Assembly: GCA_038502055.1 (NCBI GenBank) | Contig: JAXRKN010000042.1 | Span: forward strand, 3,038,001 to 3,102,000 | Direction: 5' to 3' | Length of the DNA stretch: 64,000 nucleotides | DNA from: Tanytarsus gracilentus | Lineage: Eukaryota; Arthropoda; Insecta; Diptera; Chironomidae | In this document: positions 51,101 to 62,000 of the stretch, piece after piece | Layout: every line of letters starts with the position of its first letter | Position numbering within the stretch: position 1 is the stretch's first letter | Notes under the pieces: model-generated | What the model saw: the letters and a program-made list of their open reading frames with translations, nothing else | Database searches by the model: none | Told to the model about the DNA's origin: nothing | Translations under genes and position numbers: made by a program

Positions 51101-51572
51101 AGTTTTGTAAAAATATTTCAGTTGCCAACAATTGTCTATAATTTTTTAATATATTGCATTTTATGCGCATAACATGCTTTTTGCTCTATTAATGACTGAC
51201 TTTGCGCACTTTGTGCTAAATTTTTTACAAAAGGACGTTCAACTTTTATGTCTCGACGTTGCCATCAAAAAAACTTTTTTATCATTTTAAAAAAAATTAT
51301 TTCTATAGCCGAAAAACATCGCCAATTAAACTTAATTATTGCTAAAATTTTGTGGATTTCTTTCAAGCACCTCTAAATCAATTTGATCCACAACAATTTC
51401 AAAAGTCCAAAGGGGGTTAGTGAGTGGTAGAATTCTCAAGTTTTAATCTGCACATAATTCAAATCTCAAAAGATTTAAATTTAAATTGTGCCCAAATTCA
51501 CAAGACTTCAAACAACAACTTAAACCTGAGTTTTCTACCGCTCATCTATTAAAAGGAATCTTAATTTCTTGT
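48186..51572. other. Non-coding DNA between mir-10 and the phosphatase gene
   Basis: No protein-like frame. Strand polarity of the genes changes across this interval (mir-10 +, phosphatase and Dfd -), so it would contain an inversion edge if one is responsible. Long pyrimidine-rich runs lie at 49960-50100. The 3' UTR of the phosphatase should occupy the right edge. Confidence 0.55.
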
Positions 51573-53471
51573 CTACTGTCGTGCTCGATGCTTCGGTGAC
51601 GAAGTTGGCGAATTTAGCGAAGAAGATCTAGATACAAGTGACAGCTTTGATCCACTCCTCGGTCCCATTGAGGCGCCGCCAGATTTTCCTAAATAAATCG
51701 CTGATCCAGTCGAGGGTCGACAAATATTTGATAAGTCTACGCGTGAGCTGTGTGAAGAAGTGGGTGCAGATGGCGATCCTAGAGTTGAATAATTGCACAT
51801 TAAAAATTCATCAATGCTAAAAGCTTTAAAATTTTACCCGTATATGACTGATAACCACTACGATATTTATAGTCATTTCTATAGTTACTTGTACTCGAGC
51901 TACGTTGAAGTCGACTCTCGGCGAGAGCGCTACTAATATTGGATGAGGTTGCATACATATTATTTAAGTTATTCGTTGAGGGTGTGGGAGGTAATTTTTT
52001 CGGTTGATGTCTCGGTGAGGTCGGACAAGATGTGGAACCGGAACGGGATGATTGAATACTCAATCGACTCGGCGATGACGCAACTGAGGGTGTCCTTCGT
52101 CGGCCAAAAATTCCACCCGAAAATTTTGCATCATGATTCATCCGACAAACGCCTGGTTTTAAAAATTGTTTATAGGTGGCGGTAAAAAGAATTCTTTATT
52201 GAGTACACACATGAATGAAGTTAAGAAATTAAAATTTTTGATGATATAAATAGCAAATGACTTTATTTAATTTCGAATTTTAAATGTCAGACAAATATTG
52301 TGAATTTTCATTAGCAACTTCAAAGTACGCAAATTTTGCATTTTCTACAGGGTTTTCAGCTAAAAGAACAGAAAAATAAAATTATAAAGCCGCAATAAAA
52401 GTGGTCATGCATGTGCCAGCGATAAAATCATTAAATAAACATGAGGCACACGAGGCAGTGAATGCAATTGAACTCACCTGTTGGACAATTTTCATGGCGC
52501 TTGCAATTAAAGTGACATAAATCATGGGATGTGATTAGTGCATCGAAATTCTCTAAGGCTCGCCGAATGTAAAAGCAATCGGCTTCTCGTACTAGAAAAA
52601 AGGGGAAAGATGAGTTAATTAAATTTCTAGCAATCTCGTAATTTTAATTGTATTTCATTTGATTTTGAGTTTATTTAATAAAAAATGAATTTTTTAGTCT
52701 CAACATTCAAAATAGATATTGCGGAAAATTCAAATTTTTTTTAACGCATCTAAATTCTTAATTAAATCAACTTCATCTTCATACTCACTATGTAAACTCG
52801 GATATCTCTCCTTCATCCTTCTCCTCTCCTCATCAACTTTATTCATTTCAAAATCTTGTAATTGCATCTGAAAGCCCGAATTAGGATTTGCAATTTTCCT
52901 TCCAACTCTCACCACTCGAAGTGCATCTCTCCAGTTCAAATGTGACACACTCATGATGTAAGCGATACTAAAATAAGAAATCAAGGTGTCATGATGATTA
53001 TGTGGAATTGGAGTGTGTGTGTAGAGCACATTTACCAGATAGTCACGCTCCGACTCATGCCGGCCAAACAATGAATCAAAACATTGCAATTCTCTCGAAG
53101 GCGAGCGCCATGTATGAAGTCATTGCACACAGGAAAATATTGTGTGAGATCCTAAAAAAACATTTCGTTGTTGTTGTTGACTTTTTTTCATCTAGAAGTT
53201 TAAGTCAATTTGTACCTGATCCGGATTATCGGCAGCCATAACACACAAATAGTGTTTGTCGGGAAAGAGGTGTTTGGGATTATCATGGATAGCCAGAATG
53301 TGTGTTATTCTATGCATCTCGAGTTGATTTAAGTCCTTCGAATCTCTATAATTGCCGACATACAAGCCAGGTAGAACCTTTTTTTACAAGTTAGTTATAA
53401 ATGGAGTAAGTTAATAATTCATAAAAGGTACATATGCAGCCTCACTTTACCTTGTTCATGCCATTTCCCAT
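51573..53471 (-). CDS. DUSP15/22-type dual-specificity phosphatase with long C-terminal tail (7 exons)
   Basis: Exons (5' to 3' on the - strand) 53451-53471, 53216-53377, 53036-53151, 52789-52967, 52478-52591, 51838-52152 and 51573-51778 join in frame to 370 residues; all introns are GT/AG and all phases agree. The N-terminus MGNGMNK is an N-myristoylation signal typical of DUSP15/DUSP22. VLPGLYVGNY follows, then the general-acid loop AADNPDQ (Asp57) and the P-loop HCLAGMSRS (catalytic Cys89, Arg95). NPNSGFQMQLQDFE closes the catalytic domain near residue 150. Family members dephosphorylate Ser/Thr/Tyr residues and modulate JNK-type signalling at membranes. The tail (about residues 178-370) is absent from the short vertebrate proteins: first a Cys/His-rich segment, then Ser/Pro-rich sequence with KKLPPTP. 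An acceptor-poor first intron (AACTTGTAAAAAAAG) is odd but is the only one that fits. It lies between Scr and Dfd on the Dfd strand. The tail exons are supported by phase and open frames only. Confidence 0.92.
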
Positions 53472-56400
53472 GCTGATGATAATTAAAAATTATCGTCGCC
53501 TTGTGAACAATTTTTTAAACTTCACTCTAAGGATCTTCGAGTGGGGAAAAATTATTTCAAGGACATTTTAAAGGTTTTGGAAATTTTGATTACTAAGCTT
53601 TCACTTTCTATCACACCATCGTGAGTGACTCGATAAATTGACATCACTCAACACACGAAAAAAACTTTAATTGCAATTTTGACTAAGTAAATTCACACAA
53701 GAAAATCTCAAAATCGATTTTTCGTTCCTTGGAAAAACTTTAAAACTTTTTTCACCAAGATTTAAATGCGGAATTAAGGAAACTCGATGTGAAGGATACA
53801 CAGAAGAATGTCGAGAACTTAATTAATGAAAATGATACATTTTTGGTGTTTGTTTTATACAAAAAAATTATAAAATTGAGCTCGTCTCAAAAAAGTTGTA
53901 AGAAGTATAGACGTTGAGAGTGTGGTAGTGAGTGATAAGTATAACAGTGGACCTAGTAGAGGCAACATAAACTTTCATGAACATGGATAAATTGTGTCTT
54001 TGATGATGTAATTTACGTTGGGTAAAAATCGGAAGATTTTATGGAAATTTTGTCTGATTGAATTTTAGGAAAAATTTTAAAATTTGTTATTTGTAAAATT
54101 TCAATAGGTTCGAGTCCTAAATTTGTAATAATCAATGAATTATTCTCATAAATTTTTTTCCATTAACTAATCTTAAAAAAATTACTAACTTCTCTTCATT
54201 TAAAATTTTTAAATTAACATCAAAATCAGCTCTCGAATCTTGTTTCATTTTGCATAAATTCCATTTGCATAAATATCAAGCATCGTGGCATTTAAGACAT
54301 GCAGTTCTCCCGGTAGAATTAAACAGCTCATCTTTTTCTGCCTGCCACAAACATTTTTATGTACATGCTCCTTTCAAAAAAATTTCCTTCTTGATTAATG
54401 ATCGCACATCAGACGATTCTTAAGAAAAAAAATCAAAAATTTAAAAAAGTCAAAAATAATTTTTTTGTTGTTGTAAATTTCCCCAATCGAAAATGTTCTT
54501 GGTGAAAATTTAATCTCTCATGTGTGTGATGTGAGTGCAAAATCCACCCTTAATTTCGATTGTCAACAACTCACTCAACTGCCCAATGGTCATTATTTTA
54601 AGCTCTCTCGAGCTGATGATTTAATAAGAAGAAGAGACAAAAACATTTCATTTGTGACCATTTAAGAATTAAAGTGATTTGAGTGTGAGTGGAATGGCGA
54701 GGATGAGAAATAATTTATGGTAATATTTTTGGATCAAATTATTTTAGTAAATTTTATTTATTTAATAATGTTTCATTTAAATTAAATTTGTCATTAATTG
54801 TTACAAAATAAGCATTAAATTTTTAAAAATTGAATTTAATAATTTAGTGTGAATTCCTTAATTTACTAAATTTATCCTTCCCTTGAATCTTTTTATAAAT
54901 TGCCACACACACAAATGGACCTTTTTTGATTATGAGAATTATCATCAATTTAGTTCAATTTATCTAAATGTCAAAATTCATTTTTATTCTGAGCGGAACC
55001 ACGTTTCAACGAAATTTCAACTTCCCGACGGGAGTTTATTTTATATTCGCGATCTGAAAATAATTTTCTTGCCAGCTGAAAAAAGTTACAAAATTTATGA
55101 ACAACCCTCACTTTTAATAACAACCATCATGTGCACTCAAGTAGATGAAAACTGTCAAAAAAGTTAAAATTTTCGTGTCATAAAATGGAAATGAGTAAGA
55201 ATTCTTGCGACGATCCCGACAGTTTGTCGTTATTGCTATTTATTATTATAATTCATTCAATCTCATCATCATCGTCCATACGCTACGTACTCACATGAAC
55301 GACCCTCGAAGAAATTTCTTTCTTTACTTTCTGATATGTTGTCAAAAAAATGGGAATATCGACCCTTTATTTTCAGTTCGTATACTTCTGCTTATATGCT
55401 ACCCATTTCTACCCTCATTTCCCTTGAATGACATCGTCGTCGTATGTAACTAATTTTCATTTCTTTCAACGTGATACATGCCATCATTTCTAATTCGAAA
55501 AATGGGATTTTCCTCCTCTTTCACTCTAGCTATAGAAAAGAGTACTTTTGGGTACTGTTTCATGACGGATAGTTATAAGAAATTTAAATTTATTCTAAAA
55601 GTGAAATTTTTATTTTCTCAAATTGATTAAAAATTATTTCAAGTCTTATCTTTAAAAAATTTACAAAGAAACAAAATAAAATTTTGATTGAGGTTCAAGT
55701 CCTAAATCTTAAAATAATTTTTTTATTCCTTTGTCACCCTCCAGTATTTCTTTTTTACTTTCTACATCAGCCATCACTGACTACCGAGAGAAATGCGGAA
55801 AGAATGGTAGAAATTTTATGTTACATGCGTATGTGTATTTTTTTCTAGGGTGTATTATTATTAAGGCTGCCTTTTGTTCCCTTTCTCACTCTCACTCGAA
55901 TGTCAGAAATAAAATCCTTCAACTCACATGTGGATTAAATGTGAAATAGAAATTTATTTTTTTTCGAGGGTTGAAACAAAATGACTGCTGGCAGTTTAGG
56001 ATTTTCATCACTTTTGCAATTCATTTGATGTCGAGTGGATTCAATTTTCCCTCGAGACGTCAACGGCGTGCTAAAAGAATTCTGCGCAACACTGCAAGAC
56101 ACTTCTTTGATAATTGGCTTAACTTACCAATTTGCCCGATCTGAGTTCTTAAAAAGTCAGTAAGTTATCTCTTCATGTTTGTCGGAAATTTAATCCTTTT
56201 TTTGCAAATTTCTATTTGTTTCTTTTACCTACTTTAAATATTTGTGTAGTGAAAAGGGATTAGAGAAAATTTTTCAGGCGTTGCTCACTGAATGACAATT
56301 GTGAAAGGCTTAAGTTCCATTATCTGTCTTTAAATCCTTTAAAGTCATTTATTGCCGCATCTAATTTTCTTCTCTCATCTCAGTTGGAGACACGAATGGA

Positions 56401-58146
56401 CACGAAGGCAAAATTGGTCAACAATAGAACTGATTGCCGATTGTCAGCTACTGTCTACTGTGAAATTTCAACTCTTTCATGAAATCATGACTCGACAGAA
56501 AAATATTTTCATGGACACTGTCGGTCACTCTCGGCATGCACATAGACAACTCAAACATTTCATTTTTCATATTTTTTCTTTATTTCTTCTTTTTACTCTT
56601 TCTCTTAATTGTCTTCAAAACATTTACAATCCTCACTTAATTTGCTTAGGATAAAGAGAAGTTTTCCTCCTTGTTTTTTTGCACTATCGCCTAGATTCTT
56701 TAAATGAGTTTATAACATTTATTTAAATCTTTTCTTACTTTGCTACTAAAAAATTCTTTCTCAATTTACACTCGAAACTTATGGAATTAAAAAAATTAAA
56801 TTTATTACTAAAATTATTTACTGGCAATCATGAATTTTTGTGAATTTTTAAATTGGGGATTTTAAAATTGTAATTTTTAAAAATTATGAAAATTTTTGTT
56901 TAAAAATTTCATCTAGCGAACAAAAGGTTTTTTTCTTTGTAAACTTTTATATAACATTTTTTTCTGTAATTAATCACAAACAAAAGAACAAGAATGGCAC
57001 AGAAATTAAAAGACTTTTCCTCGTTCGATTAGTGAAATCATAAAATATTTAGCATGCGTGTGTGAATAAATCCATGTACAATTATTTTATTTTTATGATG
57101 AGGTATGGAAGGACATTTTTTATGAACTCTCCACTATTGTATTGTCTTTATTAGGTCGGAATCAAAGTTTTCTATATCATTAAAAAAATCTTTATTGTTT
57201 GTGAGTTAAGGGTGAAAAGTGAGTAAAAAAATTTATCAACTGTTTTTATTAAAAAAATAAAAATTGTATCATATGATAATGTTATGTAATTTTTGGGATT
57301 TGAACATTGATATAAAACTTTGCTGCTTATTTTCGTTTCTATTCTCAAATATTCATACAAAATTTTTTAATCATACAAAAATCATAACCAAATATTATTT
57401 AAAAAAAATATTAATTTCAAAACTTTTCACTCATTTCACCCTCAAGTGCATCAAACTTTTCGGGAGATTCTGCTAATACCATTTTGGTAAATTTTATCAT
57501 ATTTTTACAATTTTTAATAAATTTAAATTTTTTTATATTTACAAATTTTATTTTTCTAATATTGAGCAGAGAAAATTTTATCCAAAAAATATTTACAAAA
57601 TTCTCAATAATTTTCTCTCTTCATCATATAAAATCTTAATTTCTAAGCATATCCTCTGCATATTCCGAATTTTCTTCGACAGTATTTTTGTGTCGTATAA
57701 TTAGCAAAAATACTGGGACGAATGTCGTTAAATTTAAAATATTCAAGATCTAAAGCTTTAGATCTTGCTATAATTATTTTATAGCAAATTAAACACGAAT
57801 AAATTCAAAATTAGAGAGTGTCTTAATTTACTTTGTTCATGGATTTTGAGATCAATTATAATAAATTTTTACAAAAGTTTGAAACTTAAAAAAATACTTG
57901 AATTCATTTAAAAACTTTTTGAATTAAACTATAGCAAAATTTGAATGGCATCGAAAAAATTTCCATAACCTCGTAAAGAAACAAAAAAATGACGTCATAC
58001 AGCATAATTCAAATCATATGTTCAGACCCATTCATAATGTAGATCACCACAACAAAAAAAAGAAAGCGAAAGCGATTCTTATCATCATACTTGCATTACC
58101 ATAATTATACATATCATATATTAGGATGATAAAAAAAGGAAATTTT
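53472..58146. other. Non-coding DNA between the phosphatase start and the Dfd 3' end
   Basis: No protein-like frame. The left edge should hold the phosphatase promoter and leader; the right edge should hold the Dfd 3' UTR. A/T blocks with tRNA B-box-like motifs lie near 54109 and 55693. A perfect 24-bp palindrome lies at 57744-57767. Confidence 0.55.
57744..57767. repeat. Perfect 24-bp palindrome
   Basis: The half-site CAAGATCTAAAG is followed directly by its exact reverse complement, with no spacer. It sits about 0.4 kb beyond the Dfd stop, probably in or near its 3' UTR. It would form a hairpin only with a strained tip in RNA. Confidence 0.85.
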
Positions 58147-59040
58147 CTACAATGTCGTTAGACCATAATCACTTTTTATGTTAAGGGCATCATTCAAATG
58201 GTTGTTATTGTTATTATTCGCCACGTTCGTTTGTTGTTGATTCAATACAAGGCCTGTAACATCACTCGATGAAATGAATGATGATGCATCATTTCTATTT
58301 TCAGTCATGCTCTCTAGACTATCCACCGTACACTGGTTTTGTTTTATCATATTTATATTTTTTGATTATCGTGTCAGTGTGTGTGTGTGTGTGTGTGTGT
58401 GTTTGGAAAGGAGATGAGGAAAATTTTCATTTACAAAATTGCATGAAAATCGTCATCTTTAAACATTTCCATTTTTACCTCGTTTTGCTGAGATTGTTGA
58501 GCCTTCTTTCCACCGCCACCACGTTTGCCCTTTTTGCCGCTGCCAGAAGACACTTGAACTGAACCATCTGCATTCTTCTTTTTCACGTTCTTTGTATTTG
58601 GTAATTTATTGTCCTTTTTCCCTGTCGAGGTGGAAAAAATAAATTTAATAATTAATTTGAAAATTTAAAAATTAAGCTTTTGAAATCATAAATTAAAAAG
58701 CTTCAAATATTCGAATTTAAAATTTTTCATCAAAGCTTAAAAATAAATTGCATCTTACATTTCATTCTCCGGTTTTGGAACCTACACAACAGCGATCGAT
58801 AAAAATCAGAGAAAAAAGAAGAAAGCGTTAATTTTATAATAATCGATGATCGGCGGTTTAAGACTCACCATATTTTAATTTGACGTTCGGAGAGCACCAG
58901 GGTGTGAGCAATTTCGATTCGACGGCGGCGTGTGAGATAACGATTGTAATGAAACTCCTTCTCCAGCTCCAGTATCTGATGACGCGTGTACGCCGTACGT
59001 TGTCGCTTTGGTATGTCGGCCATCGCATACTGACCAGCTA
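58147..59040 (-). CDS. Dfd: Deformed, Hox transcription factor (3' part; 4 exons in window)
   Basis: Exons (5' to 3' on the - strand) 58869-59040, 58759-58781, 58479-58621 and 58147-58332 join in frame. The first begins inside a codon (phase 1) after acceptor GCACAG and reads VAGQYAMADIP, then the homeodomain PKRQRTAYTRHQILELEKEF through SERQIKIWFQNRRMKWKK. DNKLPNTKNV follows, the classic Dfd signature after the homeodomain. The tail holds a basic Gly/Lys stretch, DSLESM, an Asn run, and the terminus LNIKSDYGLTTL, close to the fly Dfd end. The homeobox is split in codon 48 (TG|G, 87-bp intron) and codon 56 (T|GG, 137-bp intron), exactly as in Scr. The N-terminal exons with YPWM are not in the window: no YPWMK-coding sequence was found in the remaining bases on this strand, so they lie beyond 64000. 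The known family role is identity of maxillary and mandibular head segments. Confidence 0.96.
58377..58402. repeat. (GT)13 microsatellite in the last Dfd intron
   Basis: Thirteen GT repeats on the + strand, hence (CA)13 in the Dfd transcript, about 45 nt upstream of the final acceptor. The intron is only 146 bp long. Confidence 0.95.
58759..58781 (-). other. Dfd: Dfd 23-nt homeobox microexon (recognition helix)
   Basis: The same length, phases and coding content as the Scr microexon: last base of Trp48, Phe-Gln-Asn-Arg-Arg-Met-Lys, first base of Trp56. The acceptor is GTGTAG and the donor GTAAGA, a better donor than in Scr. Codon usage differs from Scr (CAA, CGG here; CAG, AGA there), so it is not a recent copy. 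Confidence 0.94.
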
Positions 59041-62000
59041 CTGTGCGCATTGCGTGGGGTGAAAAAAAATGAAAATTGAGGAAAATTAGAAATCAATTTA
59101 ATCTGAATGTCGACACTGCATTCGAGTCTCAGTGTCGTAAAATGCTGTTTTTAACTTTTTTCCTCTCTTTCCATCTCTATGTGCGAGATGTATCATTAAT
59201 TTTATCATCCTGTCACTTGAAATTCACAACCGAGAAAGCAGAAAAACACAAGAAGAAAGAAAAGAAATTCGAACAAAACTTCGACGTTGAAAAATGGTAA
59301 AAAATTATCAGAGTGAAATGGAAGTGTAAGTATTGAAAGTCCTTCTTCTTATAAAGCATCTGCCAACTCCTCACCAGCAAAATATCCCAAAAAATAATAC
59401 AGAATAAAAGAAACTTTCAGTGATTAAATTTCTGAAATTTTTTGCTGCTGCTGTCGCTAAAAATTTTCTTGATGTAACAATAAATTTTACTCCAAAGGAG
59501 GGAAAGGCGATACGCAATATGCCTTCGCGATGACGAAATGAGTGAGTGAGATAATTTTTCATGCCAATCGAAATAAGAGAAAAAAGGGGTGAAGTGTGAT
59601 GTCAGAAAATATTTTTGAAAAAAATTTGAGTGACTTTAATTTGATTAAAAATATTTGGGGATGAAGTCAAGATAAAGAAGATAACTTTATTAAGAATCAA
59701 AAAATTTAAAAGAAAAAAAGATTTTGAAAATATATTTGACAAAAATTTGTACACAAAACAGACATATAAAATTTTACTAAATTTGAAGATTCGAAGTTGA
59801 ATAATTTCAAATTTTGTATTTTTATTCCAAACTCATTTAAACAAAATTTATTCAAAAGCATTAAAAATATATCAAAATTTCTAATTACACTTAATTGTTC
59901 CTCATTTAAATGCAAATTTAAGCAGCTGAATTCCTACATGGCTTCCTCTAAAATCAATTAAACTCACAAACTGCATCCTGTCAATCTTAGTCTCTGATCC
60001 TTCTCAGCAGTTGGCCTTAAACATTTTTTTCAACATAAAAATTAAAGCAAGAAGAAATTTCATTCGACGATAAAGGAAGAAATGCTCCTATTGTAGTAGT
60101 CATTAAAGAACATTCGAAGAGAGAAAAAGTTGTTTTTGTTCGAAGTCTAAAAGAAAAAAATCCCCTTCTGATTTTTTTTCTCTCTCTCTCCTTCATTTTC
60201 TATGTGCCAATCAAATTTCAACCATTAATCAAAATTCGGAATTTCCTTCGGTCCCGACAACTGACTGAATGAAGAAAAGAACTTTTTTTTTCATGTGAAA
60301 AGCAAAACCAAATGGAATTGGTAAAGTTTTTTTCTCTCTCTCTATTGATTGTCGAGCAAAAAAATTTTATTGTTGAATGTCTCAATTGATGTTTTCCATT
60401 TTTCTTTCTATCATCGAAGCTGATGAGCGAAGAGAAAATGTCAGCACGATATTGATAAGAAAATCCAATATTTCAATTTGTGTATTAAAGCTCCAATGAT
60501 GGTGATTAAAAGATTCAATGTATGTGAGATTATCTCAGCTCAGGGTGAAAATAATTAAACAAATGTTGTGAAAATGTTTAAACAAAATTTGAAAGTTTTA
60601 ATTTTTAAATCAATATTTTTTTAAAAAACCAAAAAATTTAGCTTAAATAATAATATTAGAATTCGAACCTTAAATTTTAATAAGTTTTAATTTTCATAAT
60701 TAAACAATTTATCAACAGTTTTTTCATAAATCCAAGAAAAACTTCTTAAATCACTTGACAGTTTCATCACTAACATTAAATGTAGTTCGCAAAAAAGTTT
60801 TTATTGATTAACTACTTAAACCCATAGAAAATTCCTTAACGTCACGTTCTTAAGTGAAAGTGATTTAGAAGTGAAAGCCTTGAGGAAGTTTTTTCTTCTT
60901 CCTCATGCTGAAATGATGAACTGCTTTGATTGTGAATGTGACTCAACGATTAATTATCATTTAATTGGATTACAGTTACCTATGGACGAGAGTGTGAGAG
61001 GGAAGATGACACAATCATTAATTTATTTTTGTTGTTTACCGTAAAATGACAATTTAATGTCTCTTTCGCTCACGGGCATAATATTTTTCCCTCCGCTAAT
61101 TGACTCGCTCGAAATGAATTGAAATTTGATTGATTTTCACAGTCATTAATAATTTTTATTTTTTGTGCAATATAATTGCTCTAGCACGAGGAGTTTGAGG
61201 TGAAGAAATATAATTAATGCATTTAGCTGCAGCAACCTTGACATAGATAATGCGCTTAATGCACTTTTTTTAAATTGCACAAAAGGTTCGTTATAGCAAA
61301 AAGGAGAAAAACAAATTCTCATCATTTGCAATAAGTTGCGGCGCGCAAACAAAAAAAACATTTTGCAAAGATGACGAGGGCATAAAAAACGGCAACAACA
61401 ACAACATGCTAGGACTTGAAAGCGATATTACATTCGACAACTATGACTCGGCACTTTGAAAAATATTACATTCAATTCTCTTTCGATCTACACCTTTTCA
61501 TATTCTCATCAGCACCGTAAGGAAAATATTTTCCTTCACTTTTCACTCTTACTTGTTTCTCCATGTCTAGAGGGAATTTTTTGGGTTTATGAAAGTCATT
61601 CTGTGAAATCGATAAGAATATTCTTTCTACACCGCAATTGGAGGCATTGTGCGAGGGCGCTAAAATCTTAGTTATGGTTGTAAATTATTTTTGAGTTTTA
61701 AATTTTGTTAAACTTGAAAAAATTTTATTACTAAATATAAAGAATAAATGAGTTGATATTTGGAATAATTAAAATAATTACTTATAAATTTTATATAAAA
61801 AAAATCTTTTAATTTTCTCCATTTTTTTGTAAACTGTTCTTAAATCAAAACTTTATAATACCCCATAAAATTAATTACTTTTTGCCTACTCGTTAAATAA
61901 TTCTAAAATCTCACACTCGACTCAAGTAGCAATTTTTTATCGCCTTCATCTTCCTTTTCTCGATCGCCACCATCAGCAGTAAAAAAAGTAATTTCTTATA

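Noticed and set aside
52730..53089. 119-codon single frame as a stand-alone phosphatase piece
   Set aside because: It runs through an intron at its start and past the strong donor GTGAGT at 52788 at its end. The spliced model restores the family sequence and opens the downstream exons. A short isoform ending at 52730 by intron retention remains possible.
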